From the NCBI GenBank assembly GCA_028023455.1, contig JAQFVV010006203.1, forward strand, positions 10,762,876 to 10,826,875: a stretch of 64,000 nucleotides of DNA, written 5' to 3'. This DNA comes from Epiperipatus broadwayi (Eukaryota > Onychophora > Udeonychophora > Euonychophora > Peripatidae). Shown piece by piece: positions 38,047-51,825 of this stretch. How positions within the stretch are numbered: position 1 is the stretch's first letter; each line of letters starts with the position of its first letter. The position numbers were made by a program, and so were the translations under genes. Under the pieces are notes generated by a model. That model saw only the letters and a program-made list of their open reading frames with translations, was not told where the DNA came from and ran no database searches.

Positions 38047-41000
38047 AAAAGAATTGAAACAGACTCTAACAATATAAGAGAATTAACATTCCACTCATTA
38101 TTATCATTAGCAGGCATTCAAAATGGGTATAGCTATCCTAGCTCCTGGCAAAAAAAGAGAAAAACAAAGAACAAAAAATTAAAGATGAATTTTGTAATAA
38201 TTGTACAAACTAATCAATGAATAACAAATACATATTTATGCATTTTTCATAGTGATGATTTTTAACCTCAATGCAGTGAACTTTTCTATGTAAAAATTTT
38301 TAAGATTTTGTGTAACTATAGCTTTTTACTATATTCTATTTTCAGCCACAACATTCCAAAAAAAGAAATCAATATTACACCTCTTTAGAATGTCTTTAAA
38401 CAGGAGCTGACTTTCCCATTTAAACCATGCTAAAGTTCGCCATAAAGTATTTCTTCAGGTTTTCTGATATATTTAATTTGTTTCACATAGTCATTTTAAT
38501 GAAGGTATGCCTTACAGTTGCTGATTGAGTATCACATTCAACAAGTTAATGAATGTATTGATTGATTTTATGATATTGCCATCATATTTTCAGAATATTA
38601 GAAAACATCTGTAAATGAAAAATTTCCATTGCTTCTAGGTTATAAGGAAAATAAGTTTTCAACCAAATAGTAAATTTGGCAGAAAAACATTCTTTTAACA
38701 TCTAATTATTATTTTTGCCTCTCAATAACTTTTTTTTAAAAAACGTTAATTTCATTTCTAGCATTACTAAACTATTAACTATTTTTAAATCTGCGTAGAA
38801 TCAATTTTTCTAAAATTGTTCTTATCATTTGAAATTATAGTTATATGAATTTTTCTCTTCTAATTTTTATACCATATATTTATTATTACCATGCTATTCT
38901 TTCCACAATTTATCATTTTTTTCCTTTTCTCATTTTTTGCATACGTTCATATTCGACTCTCACATTTCAATCTCTCAGTGTCATTATACAACCACTTTTT
39001 TTCATGCAGTTTTTTTTATTAATTACTATGTACACCTGAAGAATTATCAGATTTTTTGGATATAACAAATCATTTCTATTTCTTGCTTAAAGATTTACAA
39101 CTATTTTATCATTGTCACTAAAATTTTTAGACTATTTCTTTTTTTTTAAACCTTCCTTCCTTATTTCACAAAGGCCCTTATTATTTAGCTTTTTTATTTT
39201 CTGTTAATAAATTCCAATGCAATGGAGAATATCCGAATGGTTTTAATAGATTTTTATTAAGTGTAGAAATAATCTTAAAAAAGGAATGTTTTTTTATATG
39301 GTTACAGGAATAAAATTTGGTGCACTAGTGTGTGGGGCCATTTATTTTATTAATTTTCATCTAATGTTCTTTTTCATTATTACAGGCTTATTGTATGAAA
39401 ATATTTTAGAATTTCAATTAAATGTAGCAGTTATACAGATATCGAAAGATTTATTGGTATAAAGTGAGACATAATTGTTTAATGCTACACTTGGAGACTA
39501 TAGGAAACAAATAATATTGCCTTTAATACTTACATTACAAACATGTTTTATGTTTAATTAACAATGAAGTAGCAAGATATGGTTATTTAAAACAATGATA
39601 TATAAAAACATATTTGGAAGTTTATATATCTAAATTTGATTATAGTAAAACTAATCATTAAATTGGGGTTAATCTTAATGGATACACCAGGCGTGAATTT
39701 ATTAGTTAATCATAACTATTATTAATTAATACATTTTAATCACTCACCTGGAACCAAATTTATTAAAGTTGTTTTTTTTAAATCTAAATCTGTTGTGCCA
39801 ATTTAAATATAAATCATTCCAGTAACTTATGCCATTCATTGATAATGTTTAAAATCAGTGATCCAAACTAGCATTGCAAACTGAAATGGAATAATGCATT
39901 TATATAAGTAATCAGATAAGTATAATTTTAAATTTGCTAAATATGGTTTCTAGCATAGTATTCATTTACATTGAATTGATATCTGTAAAAAAGTTGCAAT
40001 TATTCTAGATTAATTTGACTGAAGTAATGTATAATTATTTGTATACTGTAAATACTTTAGTCCTTGTAATATTCTGAAAATATAATTGTAAGATCATGAG
40101 ATTAGTCAGGATATTCTCTGGCTTGCTGGATGAATTCCTAGAGAATATATTAATTATTTTAAAAGTTATTCTTTGCAAAACTCTTATTTAATTCTTTTAT
40201 TTTTTTGTCTGAAGTTATTCTTAATGATGACTGAATTATTTTATAAAAATAGTTTTTGAAAATATTTTATATTATGATTAATAAATTATTTTATTCTGAC
40301 AACATAAAATATGAATAACCTGATAAACTAGTATACCATATTGAATTCAGGTTTTGATTTTTATTATTATTATTTCCTTTATATATATATTATGTCAAAT
40401 TTTGGCCTAATTTCGGATATACATTAATTCATTGAATTTTGGAATCAAATTAATCGAATTTAATCTTTAAATATTGTAGTGAATTAATCTGAAAATGTTT
40501 ATTTTTTAAAAAACTATATATATATTCAGTATTATTATATTCTGATTTTAAAATTAATTTTAACAGGTCATTTCTTTTAACTCTTTTACAAAGTTTTTTT
40601 CTAAAATATCTGTGATTATCTTTTGTTAATTAAAAATACAAAAATGAATATGGTTTAAATTAATGAATAAGTTATAGATAGATAACTTTTATTATATAAA
40701 TAGTCTGAGTATATATATATATGTAGATTGTTAGAGGCATGTGATGAGATTAAAGAGAAGGAAGCAATTCAATTTTTTATTGGGAATCAAAATAAGAGCT
40801 GAAACAAATGTTTTAAATTAAATCTTCATTTTTAGATGATTCAGTGATTTTTGTAATTAGCTGTAAACAAATTATTTAAATCATTAAAAACTACTCATTA
40901 TAAATTTGGACGTGCCTTTCAATGCTCAATGAGGCATACATAATTGTTCAACTGGACAAAGTATGGACCAATCTAGAACACTACTGAAGCGTTGATCCAA

Positions 41001-44000
41001 CATTCATGTATATATCCACTTCTCATTTGGCTATGGACATTGCTTGGTATTCATGTAATCTTCATTGTATAAAATTGTATAAATCATTTAAATAAATCGT
41101 TATTTTTTTTTTTTAAAAAACAAACAAACAACTCATTTCATTAAATAAGGCTGGTCAATAAAATTTGTGTTTTGTTACAAATGTGTCTTAATGTGTAATA
41201 TTGAAATTCTAAACAAATCTTTTTCATATTTAAATTTATCATTTCAGATTTTGATCTTTCTATCTTTATCATTGTTTCTTTGTCAATAAAACTCAGAAAT
41301 CCAAATGATCTGGTCTATAAAGAATCAATTATTGACTTTTTGTCAATAGATGTGTTCATTTTGAAAATGCAAAAGTTCTAATATATATTTTTATTATTAT
41401 GAAAATATATACTATTCAAAGCAAAGAGCAGAGTGAAATATTATTCTTACCTTACTGATATATAAATAACTTTAATAAATATATTTTCAATAATCTTGAA
41501 TGAACTACTATATTCTGCACAATTGAGTAGGGTTTGGGAAAAGATACATAAGCAGATACAAATATCTTTTAACTATTGTTATGCCATCATTAGCTTAACT
41601 TTATACACTATTATTTTATAAATGCAGCTTATCAATGCCTCACAAGCAAAACAAAAAAGCTATTATCAATATCCATTGTCACACAAGAGTGGCAAACAGT
41701 GGCATAAAGTCATAACATTTTATAGATTTGGTTTATTTAGTTGCTTCCATCAAAGATGACACTGGGGGAAAATGTTATCAGAGCAAAAGATTCTGGAATC
41801 AGTAATTACATAATAAAAATTATCTAGAATAAATAAATGTGTGATTTGTCATTTTTATGAAATATATATTTGCTCAATTTCATCTTTTAGTTTTTTTTTT
41901 TATAAAAAAGTTAAGAAAAATCATAAAATATTATAAATATGAAAATGTTATATACTTCTCTCATAATATATGGATCACAAACCGTTATTAAATGTCAAAT
42001 TAATGTTTTATATGTCTATGATATATGTACCATGTTTTAGCTGTATTTTTATTTATTTAACAGATGAGTTGCATTTATTATTGATAAGATGTAAACTAAA
42101 TACTGAAATTTCTATTGATCCCTGTAATAATGAATTCAGATTATATAGTGAATGTAATATATATATATATATATATGACTGGGATATGTTTAGAAAATAA
42201 CAAATGGTAGTGTAGATTAATGTGTCAATATTGACCTATAACAGCTTACTAGTGCTTTCATTTAAATTCATTGAGGGAATTAACAGAGTTTTGGTTAATT
42301 TAACCTCTTACCTATCTTTGTTTTTATTGTATGTTAAATCTGAAGGCAAATTGAGGGAGAGTCATATTTGTGTGTTACACAGTAAAATTATTGTTCAATA
42401 GGGTAAACAGTTATTAATGGAGTTGTCAATAATTATGTGTTTATAGCATCGATTTTAGTTGTATTATATTGGAACTTATTCTTTAATAGACTAAATAATC
42501 AGTAATTAAGTGCTTATAGCATCTTTGTTTTAATTGTATTACATTAAGCTTTACTATTAGTGGCATACCTGCTATTTGTGTTCAATTGTAACTTTCTATT
42601 AAAATTTTCTGTAAGTAAATTGATGTCACTTATCTTTTGTATATACTGAAATAAATTAATATCTAGCACAAATATTAATGATTAATAGATAAGTGTTACT
42701 TGCTTTAATGCAGTGACAGATTGTTAGAATCTGGAGAGTAAGATTCTTGATATATTAATAATTTTTTACCAGTCATTCATTAAACTAGAGATTATCCAAT
42801 AATGAATATTTCTGCAATGTAATTTTCAACACACCACTTTCACGTAAATTAAGGACTGGTATCTATCCACTTTTAACTCACCTTGTGGTGGGATGTAATC
42901 AAAAACATTTGACTAAAGACGTGAAAAAGATGTAAGATTCTTGATATTCTGTAATGCTGGTTCTCGGATTGATTCAAGTTCTCATATTTCTTATGAATTC
43001 CTAGCAGTAAAGACATTCAGTTAATTTAATGTAATTAATAGACAAGAAACACGAAGAGATTAACATTAGAATAAGAAAAAATCAAAGTAAATTTTATTAG
43101 TTATTAGTTTTCATTAAAGTTAATTATCATATTTTTAATGACAGTTTATAATTAACTATACTTTTATAAAAATAGATTTGCTAAAATGTTTGTGCGTCTA
43201 TTATGTAGTGAAAATAAAGAACAGCAATAAGCCTTCTTAGTTTTTAAAGAATATGTTTGTCTTTTTCAAAACTTATGTTTTTAATGCTATCAGTCATTTT
43301 TTAAGCACAATACATTAATTAATATGAATTGGTCTTTTAATTTGTAGTGTCAATCATGCTATAAATAAAATAAAATGAAATTGTATCCTAAGAAACCATA
43401 AAAATAAATTATGAAGTATGAAATTAAACATTTACATTTCCCCCTCCATTCTTTTTCCCCCATGTTTTATTTATTTTTATTATTCAACACATGCGCCTGT
43501 TTTATTATTTGAACCGTATTTAAATTTAATAGCTGAGAAAGTCATTATTTTTGTCTTAATTGACAGTCTTCTGGCTGCATTTTACTTTTAATGAATCACA
43601 GTTTAAAAATTTGTTTAATAAAAGATAATTGTAAGAAAGAAAATCAAAATTAAATTAATAAAAACAATTTCTGATTTTGGTTATACAATTTTATTTTTTT
43701 TACATAATTCTACACTATGCTACATAAATAGTTTTAAAAATATAATCTTGGAGTTTTTAAAAATTTCAAGTGTTATTTTAAATTGTTTTTGTACATCTTT
43801 GTAATTCAGTCTCTTCATGAACTGCAGACCGTCCTTTAGATTAAGGAGGTTAGAATGCATACATTTAAGTATTTAATCCTTAGAGAGATAAACAGATATT
43901 ATATATATAATACATGTAGTTCACTGAATGTGTAACAGGCAAGGACATATTTATCTAATATTATTAAAACGTTATTGAATAGATTTTTTTTCATAATCAT

Positions 44001-44155
44001 TAATACAGATTTTTTTTGTAGGAATTATGTTAGAATTTTAGTCAAAATAACTTCTATTTATATCTTACTGGTTTATGAAAAAAAAAAATCAAAGAAAAAT
44101 AATATGAAAACTTAAAAATTCACAATTATTAACATTTTAGATGATTATGAAAAGG
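38047..44155. other. Long AT-rich non-coding stretch
   Basis: No gene or RNA recognised. A minus-strand copy of the 20.4-kb dispersed repeat lies at about 42955-43010. The patch 40910-41060 is more mixed in composition and ends at an AATAAA near 41092 followed by a poly-T run; it may be an old retroelement end but has no motif. Confidence 0.45.
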
Positions 44156-44879
44156 GTATCATCATCATCAACCATTATCAATCCACTGCAGGATGAAGGT
44201 CTCTCCAAGTTCAATCCATCTTCTCTGATCTTCAGCTTCTCTTCTCCACATCACCCCTGAACACTTTCTTATTTTATCCCTCTCACATATGGCCTCTTTC
44301 CAGGTCTTTTACAATCTCTTGGAGTCTATTTTAAGATTTCAATTGTCCATCTATTATCATCTCTTCTAGCAATATTTCCAGTCCAATTCCATTTCAGTGT
44401 TTTAATTTTTTCAGTGAAGTCAGTAATACCTTTTTGTTCTCTTGTCCATATATTGCATTTTCGATCTCTTCTTGTTACTCCCAACATGCATCTCTCCATA
44501 CTTCTTTGAATGGTCTAAAATCTCTGTATTGCTCTTCTATTAAGTGTCCAAATCTCAGATCCATAAATAAGAACTGGTAAAACACATTTATTAAAAATCT
44601 TCCTTTTCAAACACATAGGCATATTTTTTTTTTAGTATCAAGTTAATTTCTACCAAAAGCACTCCAACCAAGTTTAATTCTATGACTAATTTCATCTCTT
44701 ACGTTTTCATCTGTATTAATAATCTGACCAAGGTATTTGTAGTTGTTAACTTCTTCTAGCTCATCATAATCAATCTTTATTTTCATATTTTGAGAAAATC
44801 CATTCAACATTACTGTAGTCTTTTTAACATTTATCTTTAGTCCACTTTTCTACTTTCATCTGATAACTTCTGCAATATT

Positions 44880-45960
44880 TTTTGCAGATCTAAAGCATTA
44901 TTTGCAAAAACAATTACACCATCTGCAAAATCTAAATGACTTAAATAATTTCCATTTACTTTCACTCCTTTAGCTTCCCATTTTAATCCACAAAATACTT
45001 CTTGCAGCACTGCTGTAAAAGTTTTGGAGATATGAAGTCACCCTGTCTTACATGCTTCTCAATGTTGACTTTCCTAGTATCATTTGCATTTTTATAAATA
45101 TTCTTTAAAATATGAGAATATCCTGGATCTATACCTTGATGATCCTATGCTTTAATTATTGAAGAAATGTTTATATAACCAAATGTCTTTTTATAATCTA
45201 CAAATCCAAAGCATAATGGCAACTCATATTTATTTGTCCTTTCTATAACTTCTCTACTGTACTAAAACTACTTTTAAATCCAGCTTGTTCTGTTGGTTGG
45301 TGGAAATCCAATGTTCTCTGTAGCTGAGTTGTAATTATCTTGGTAAAAATTTTGAATAAAACTGATAAAAGTATGATAGATCTGTAATTTCTAATATCTT
45401 CTTTATCACCTTTTTAAATGTTAATATTAATACTGCATTCTTCCAATCATCTGGTACATCTTTATCATTTAGACATTTGGTATATTACTTTGCTAAAAAA
45501 AATTCTAATTCTTCACCTGCTTCTTTTAATATATCAATTATAATTCCATCATTACCTGGAGCCCTTCTTTTTTTCATAAATTTAATTGCATGTCTCACTT
45601 TTTCATTTAAAATTCTGGGCATTTCCGAAAATATAATAGATATAGGAGATACTTGTTATTTATTACTATATAATTCTTGATAGAAGTCTTGTACTCATTT
45701 CATGATGTCATCTCTCTTTTTAGTAACAATTCCATTTCTTTTTTTTGTATTGCAGATATAAATTACCTACCAATACCAAAATGTTGTTTTACACTCCTAA
45801 GGCTTTTATTCTCTTCTACAGTTTTCCTTGCTAGTTCATAGTTATACTTTCTTATATCATTTTCAACTGTTTCCACACTATTTTACAAAATTCGAGATCA
45901 TTTTTAATGCATCATTTTTGCATATCTTCATATTCCTTCTTTTCTTCATAAATTCTCTAG
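44880..45960 (-). pseudogene. RTE LINE reverse transcriptase
   Basis: Minus-strand RT in several frames. It includes the pre-RT KYNYELARK region near 45845, the KGRAPGNDGIIIDILKEAG fingers motif near 45560-45510, the polymerase region with ...KLVGYIN..IIKA... near 45180, and the catalytic box near 44920-44945, which reads HLDFADGVIVF. The second aspartate of FADD is glycine, which would abolish polymerisation. The homologous box at 11.14 kb is still FADD. Confidence 0.7.
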
Positions 45961-46021
45961 TCTCAGTAGAAATTTTATTGGTCAATTGCTGTTTTTTTCT
46001 ACCAGTCATCTTTGTTGCAGT

Positions 46022-46351
46022 TTATAAAAGTGTATCAGTTATTTTCATATTAATTTCATTCAAATCTGAATCATGTTCAAAATCTACTAATATTTGAAAC
46101 TGATTTGTAAGTTCTAATTTAAATTCATTAGAATGTTTCTGAAGATTAGGAATATCAACTGTAAATATTGTTTTTCTTAATAATTTTTGTCTCTCTAGTT
46201 TTACATTAACACATATCTTACATCTTACTAATTGATGATTATTTCCTGTGTTAAAGTTATTAAGAACATTACAATCTTGAAATACATATATTCTGTTAGT
46301 CAAAATATAATCCAATTCTGTTGTACCTTCATTTGATGCTTCCATATCCAT
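46022..46351 (-). pseudogene. RTE LINE endonuclease C-terminus and linker
   Basis: A 109-residue frame starting TTELDYILTNRIYVFQ. The last endonuclease motif reads NNHQLVRCKI where SDHRLV is expected, so the histidine remains but the paired aspartate has become asparagine. That should abolish nicking. It is followed by the ERQKLLRKTIFTVDIPNLQ linker toward the RT. Confidence 0.75.
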
Positions 46352-46369
46352 TTCCTTTTAACATTTTCC

Positions 46370-46810
46370 TCACAAAAAGAATTCATAATATAAAGTTTTT
46401 CTGTAAACTCCACAAGTCTCTGTCCTCTCATTTTTATTATCATAACCAAAATTACCTAAAACACTTCCATCTTTCATTTGTTTACCAATTCTAGCATTAA
46501 AGTCTCCCATAACAATTTTAAAATGTTGTTTACTCTGATCAAAAGCCTTTTGTATATCCATATAAAAATCTTCTACTACTTCATCACTATGAGAACTTGT
46601 TTGGTCATAAACCTGAATTATCTGCATTTGGTATCTGCTATTAAGTTGTATAACTAATCTTGCCATTTTGTCTGATACACCATCAATCTCCACAATGTTG
46701 TTCTTCCACTTTTTATTTATAATGAATCCTACTCCACTTGTATTTCCAATATTTGTGCCTTTATAGTAGAGTATATGTCCACTTTTTTCTTCTAACTTCA
46801 CAAAGTCCAA
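46370..46810 (-). pseudogene. RTE LINE AP-type endonuclease, middle
   Basis: A 146-residue frame. It includes GVGFIINKKWKNNIVEIDGV, the strand MARLVIQLNSRYQMQIIQVY and the metal-binding loop IVMGDFNARIGK, which keeps the catalytic D and N of GDFNA. These features are diagnostic of exonuclease III-like LINE endonucleases, which nick genomic DNA to prime reverse transcription. A decayed copy of the same domain opens the + strand LINE at 53.03 kb. Confidence 0.82.
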
Positions 46811-46821
46811 TAATATCCCAT

Positions 46822-47037
46822 TTAATATGACAGTTCTTCTAATTCTTGCAATCTTCCTTCACTTGAAAGTGATCCGTAGTTGTAAGTACCTAAATAAAGA
46901 GTCGTCCTTGAATGGCAGCCTGGGTCCACAATCACAGGATTCTTAGCAACCTCCATCTTTGGCCACCAACTGCTGCCTTGGTTGGTGACTTTACAGCCTT
47001 CTGGGAATAAGGGCCATGATTTATTTTTATCTGTCAT
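46822..47037 (-). pseudogene. RTE LINE ORF start and endonuclease first motif
   Basis: A 71-residue frame beginning with a methionine: a polar leader with WPLFPEGCKVTNQGSSWWP, then TTLYLGTYNYGSLSSEGRLQ. The TYN...SL block is the first conserved motif of AP-type endonucleases in LINEs (usually TYN.R.L). The arginine expected near the asparagine is absent (YGSL). A frameshift then breaks it from the next segment. Confidence 0.75.
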
Positions 47038-47370
47038 GATTGTATATATCTATCGGAAAAATATTTATCATTTACACATACATTTATTCTGCCTTATCTG
47101 GCAACTGAGAAGAAAGACCATGGTGTTTCTTGATCTTAAACTCTGAGGTAAAAAGCCAATAAACTCACCACTCTGGCTAGTGCGTGTTGATGAGTAACCC
47201 ATCCATGTTCGTATACTGTATTAATAATCACATAGTAATAACAGCTGCAACGACAAGAGCGTATAGAGTGGACATTAGGAATTTGCCTTGCTCAGTTCCT
47301 TTAAGGCTTCCAGAGGAATCAAAGGGTCTCCTTTCATTTAATAGCAAACTCCTTTCTGCAGCCTAAAAAA

Positions 47371-50189
47371 AAAAAAGGGGGGGGGTATATTTACCTTTAT
47401 ATTAGTGATTTTTCAAAAAAGAAAATTGCTAATATTATTTCTGAAAATGGTGGATTTTTTTACCTTATGTAGGAGTGGTAATTGTGAATTCTTAACGTCA
47501 TGGTCATGTGCAGTTACTTATAAAAAAGAATGGACATTCTAACATCAAGAAAGAAAAGTGCTTATTCTTGTATATATAATTGTATCCAAGAAGAAGAGAA
47601 AAAAAAGAAAAATGATTAGATTCAGTATTGCTGTGTATCTAATTAAACAGTGGAAATGGGGTTGCACAAATACTCAATCCTATGTCACAGTGCAGAAGAA
47701 TTATCTATGATATGAAAATCTCTTGAGAATTTCACTATACTAATCTAAGTCACTGAAGATAAAAATGAAGAGAATGAAAGAAAATTTGTGTGGGTGGTGG
47801 GGGGGGGGATTAACAAAAATTGCAATTGAATTATTATCACAATTGTGCACAAATGCATACATTCGTAAGTAATTAAAAAACGAAAGACAATTTGAGAAGC
47901 TACATATTTGCATATGGATCATACTGATGCGAGAGAAAACAGATGAGGTTGAAAGTGTAGAAATAGTGTTCAGGAAACAAAACCAATTTTACTTGAAAAT
48001 TTACTAAGACTTGAAAATTTACTAAGATTTGAAAGCTAAAACTATTATTAGGTATATGGCTATCTTTTATGGAATAGTAATATTAAAAATTTGTTAATGA
48101 AAAGAAAGTCATTTATGAAGTCAGTAATCGGAGTAAATATTATTATTATTTTTGTAAAATTATTAAAATGAGATAATTTTATTTGTTTAGAAATAATTGC
48201 ACAATTATTATTATTTATCTTCTTAAAGATATGGAGTATTAGTCAGCAAATATATTTTTTATGTCAGTCAATCTTCCATTATTTTAATCTCATCTCATGG
48301 TTTACTTGTTTTTTGATTTTTTTTTAAATTTTATGTAAAGACTTAGATTATTCTAGATATGTCTTTGCTGTAACATTCCATTAATTGTTAATCATGAATC
48401 ACCACTGGGATTATTTTCTGTTATAAATCACATTTCCAATTTTAATCGGAATAAGATTTTGAAAGTTTTTGTTTATTTGATATTACTTTGGCTATCATAC
48501 ATTTTAATTATCACGAAAGCATTTGTCAAAAATATCTTTGGGGCTTATGACTTAATTATAGGATATTTATTTTAATGGATATATCTAGAATCTTTAACAA
48601 TTCTTAATAGCAAAAAATGTCAATTAATTGTTCCTATAAAATAATTCTCACCCCATTTGAACTCCTCCTAACACATAACAAGTTTTATCCATCCTTTTTT
48701 TTAAAAAAAAAAAAAAAGTTTGTAAAATCCCTTTTTTTTTTCAATTAATTTGAAAATTTTGCTTATTTATCGTACCAAGTAACTATGGTCTTCTTACAAC
48801 GAATGTTAACAATTTTCATATAATATTCTAACATTTCTTCCTGCACAGATTTAACTGCAATAAGATCTGTTTTAATTGAGATACGTAAGACTATTAAATA
48901 ATAAACCCTTTCAAGAAAAAGTTGAATAATCTAAATTCAGAACAAGCGTTGTAATAAATTTAGTAGAAATAATGAAAATATCATAATATGTATAGAGTAA
49001 TAAAATCATAACAAGCATGTATGTATAATAAATAAAAAGTGAACAGCAAGATATCAAAATAATCACAAGAAGATAGCAATTAATAACATTTTTTCCAAAT
49101 ACTTCTACATTATTTATTTCTGTCGGTTGTTTCATGGAATAATGAATAAATTCAATCAGAGATTATAGTGTTTTGAAAAGGACAATTTTTACACCTAAAA
49201 AAGTAAATGGTTACAAATAATTATTCTATTTTAATGATAATGTATTACTGTATAAAGTAATTTATTTTTCACAAAAAATAACTTAAGGTTATTGAAAGAT
49301 TAAATGTATCAAACAAAAAAAAAAAAAATCATTTAATATAAAAACGTATTAAATTCTAAATAACTGCATCTCTGTATAATTGCATTTCACTTTAGTATTC
49401 AAGCAGAAACTTTCTTGAGACTTTACACTGGATAGAAGGATTGAAAAGGAAATTTTAAATTCATAAAATAATTATATATACTGAAGATGGTAATATGCCT
49501 TATTTTCTCTTGTGATTTATCACATTTGGTATGTTGTATTCAATTTTTTTTAAAAAATTCAATACTAATATTTTTTTCTATCTTGACATTTTAACTTACT
49601 CAACACAGTTTACAATTTTTTTTTTCAATCATAACAGTTTGATAACACATTCATAAACAACTGCTAGTCTGTCAAAAATATTATGTTCTATTACTCTTTA
49701 AAATCAAAATATTATTTTTAATTTTACTCTTTAAAATCAAAATATTATTACTTTTAATTAATTATATGACCTATGCAATACAAACATTTTTATATGTAGC
49801 CTAGTGATATAGAATTTACCAAATAACTATAACAGTAGCTATTATACTGTGCTTCCAACACACACCACGGATGCTATTATTTTAATTGTGTTAATTCTGG
49901 CTTAGCACTCTCAGGGCATATTTGCTCCCATATTCATAGTCTGTGTCACTCTTCAGTCTGTGTTATCGTTAGTATATGCAAATATATGCAAATTATTCAA
50001 TCAGTCCATTTTTTGGAAATCGAAAAGCAAGAATCTGATGGCCTTTGCAATGAAGTATGCTTCTTATATTTTGAGTTTGGCATCGTTTCTCTTCAAGCAC
50101 ATGCTTTCTGCATTGGTGGGTTCGAATCTGTGATTAGCTGTTTTTTTGGTGTTCTAGGAATATTGAACTGCCTTCATTTTTATTACATG
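47371..50189. other. AT-rich non-coding stretch
   Basis: No gene or RNA recognised. G runs at 47379-47386 and 47800-47808 and several A/T homopolymers. Confidence 0.5.
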
Positions 50190-50194
50190 ATATA

Positions 50195-50422
50195 TTATAT
50201 ACGTACATGTGTTGAGCTACTCTGGTAATGACAGTAGCCCCAGTTTCCCATAATACATAGTCCGCAGTCGGCTTGTGGGCATGATATCTTATATACCACC
50301 TGGGGGGTTTGATCTGGGTTGATTTTATCTTTGGAGTTGTTAATAAGTCTGTTAGTGGTTAGGGGGGTTTGAAAACCTACGTTAAATTGTTTGGATAGGT
50401 TTTTAACTAGATCTTTGTTCAC
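50195..50422 (-). pseudogene. Penelope-like C-terminal GIY-YIG endonuclease remnant
   Basis: A 75-residue frame: NVGFQTPLTTNRLINNSKDK, then QTPQVVYKISCPQADCGLCI, then MGNWG. In Penelope-like elements this is the linker into the GIY-YIG nuclease, usually VYKI.C..C...YIGETG. The first strand (VVYKISC) is clear; the second is damaged (CIMGNWG). The catalytic arginine region is missing because the frame ends at 50195. Confidence 0.7.
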
Positions 50423-50696
50423 TTTGTGTATGTATGGTAGTAGTATATGTGGCGTATCCTCTTCATGCTTGTTATTTGTTAACTTTCGGTGAAATTGCTT
50501 GATCCTCTCTGCTATTGTTCTGTACTTGAATCCCGTGCTTATGAAGTCTCTGACTTAGCATGCGATGTTGGTTTTCCTATCTGCTTCAAACTTACACAAA
50601 TGGTGATTTCTAAATAAAAATGCTAATAGTCCTGCCAATTTATGTGCCTTAGGTGTGTTCGAATTCAGATGTGTGTAACCTCTGATTTCCAATGGC

Positions 50697-50909
50697 TTAA
50701 TGATCATTCTGTAATTGAGTCTTTCTCCATCTCTGCATCTGTAAATCCAAATATCTCACTTTCCTTATCTTGTTTTCCCATGTGCTGTTTAGTGCTAGTT
50801 TTATAAGTTCTTGAAGATCACTTTGGATAGTCACAATTATGTTTTCAGGTGCTGCTATAAATAAATCATCCACATATCGTATGTATATTGTTTTAGGGGC
50901 TATTGCCAA
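50697..50909 (-). pseudogene. Penelope-like RT, motif C (YVDD) region
   Basis: A 70-residue frame with IYIRYVDDLFIAAPENI, the polymerase motif C with both aspartates intact, followed by a KVRYLDLQMQR segment (motif D/E region, usually FLD). It is separated by frame changes from motif A upstream and from the C-terminal domain downstream. Confidence 0.85.
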
Positions 50910-51058
50910 ATATTTAGCTATTGCTTGCTATTCAAATCGATTGAAGAAGATAGCTGACACAATCCCGCTCATGGAAATACCCATTGGCCAATCATCCTTC
51001 GTTCTGTACTATTTTCCTTCGAATACTGCCATAATGTTGCATCGAGCCATGGCAGGAA

Positions 51059-51295
51059 TTATATTATGAACTTACCACACTTGTCAGGGTAATTTTTCTT
51101 TCTTAGCTCTTTGTTAATTATATTGATCGACAGCCTCCTGTCAATAGATCCATATAGTTTGGCCACATCCAGCGTGACGATTTTAAAGTTGATTTCTTTC
51201 AGCTTAATTCTTTCAACAAATTCAAAGGATAATTTGATTGTGTAATCTCCAAAACCAATGACTTCAACCGGCCATTGATTCACCAGCTTTGCCAT
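51059..51295 (-). pseudogene. Penelope-like RT, motif A region
   Basis: A 78-residue frame. KIVTLDVAKLYGSIDRRL corresponds to the Penelope RT motif A, usually SFDV.SL(F/Y)..I, with the catalytic aspartate kept. The flanking FVERIKLKEINF helix is typical. The frame ends near the CGKFII block before motif B, where further frame breaks occur (51000-50940). Confidence 0.8.
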
Positions 51296-51825
51296 GTTAA
51301 AATAGTACCCCCCCGAGATCTAATATGAACCTCAGGAATGAGTTCGGCTTATGCAGTTTTGCATTAACAAACATTCTTTGGGGTATGGACATGGAGGGAT
51401 AAATCCAAAAGTATTTTTATCACATGAAAGCTTTATCTTTGTGTACTCGCAAAATTGACGTAATAAATTTATCTTCTGATAAGAGTTAAACTGTATCCCA
51501 TGGATTTTAACTTTGAACCTGTCATTTTGCCACTGCACTAAACCATCTAAATGGCATAATTCTGCTGAAAAGGAAAAAAAAAAGATAATTGAAGGCAAGG
51601 GGGTAAAGATTTTGCGGTATATCTTTTTGACGTCTTTTTCTGTCTAATGTCACTATATTAGATCTCTTTCAAGAATTCATCATCTAACGCAGAAGAGTTT
51701 TAAGATATATGTTTTTAATATGATTTTTTTTTTATAAAAAAAAAAAAAGACAGGTAACTAACTATTCACAAATTTTTGCAAAAATATCTGCAGAGATTCC
51801 AGCCTGGAGACATATTTTCTAGTAG

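Larger units (their letters stand above)
44157..47370 (-). mobile_element. RTE-type LINE, near full length
   Basis: The most complete LINE of the window, on the minus strand. The 3' end is the ATGATGATG repeat at 44157. Order along the element from 47.0 kb downward: N-terminus and start of the endonuclease, AP-type endonuclease, linker, RT fingers and palm, thumb, C-terminal region. The GC-richer 47040-47370 is the likely 5' untranslated region. Several frameshifts and stops plus two catalytic losses show that it is defective. It retains the empty site for the hAT insertion seen at 11.35 kb. Shorter copies lie at 10.4 and 20.75 kb, and a decayed + strand relative at 53 kb. Confidence 0.88.
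50190..51640 (-). mobile_element. Penelope-like element (RT plus GIY-YIG)
   Basis: Minus-strand, decayed retroelement. N-terminal region at 51598-51360 (VKIHGIQFNSYQKINLLRQF). The Penelope signature KLHKPNSFLRFIL is readable at about 51360-51320. A frameshift follows, then NMAKLVNQW...FEFVERIKLKEINFKIVTLDVAKL (51300-51140), RT motif A. The YVDD box is at 50865-50876. A C-terminal GIY-YIG-like region lies at about 50300-50220. Penelope-like elements prime at exposed DNA ends and often carry hammerhead ribozymes. At least three frameshifts make this copy inactive. A hammerhead hairpin lies about 0.6 kb upstream of its 5' side, on the opposite strand. Confidence 0.85.

Noticed and set aside
45477-46097. 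Two + strand open frames
   Set aside because: Antisense to the RTE reverse transcriptase and linker, which have clear family motifs.
50839-51069. Open frame of 76 codons on the + strand
   Set aside because: Antisense to the Penelope-like RT with its YVDD motif.
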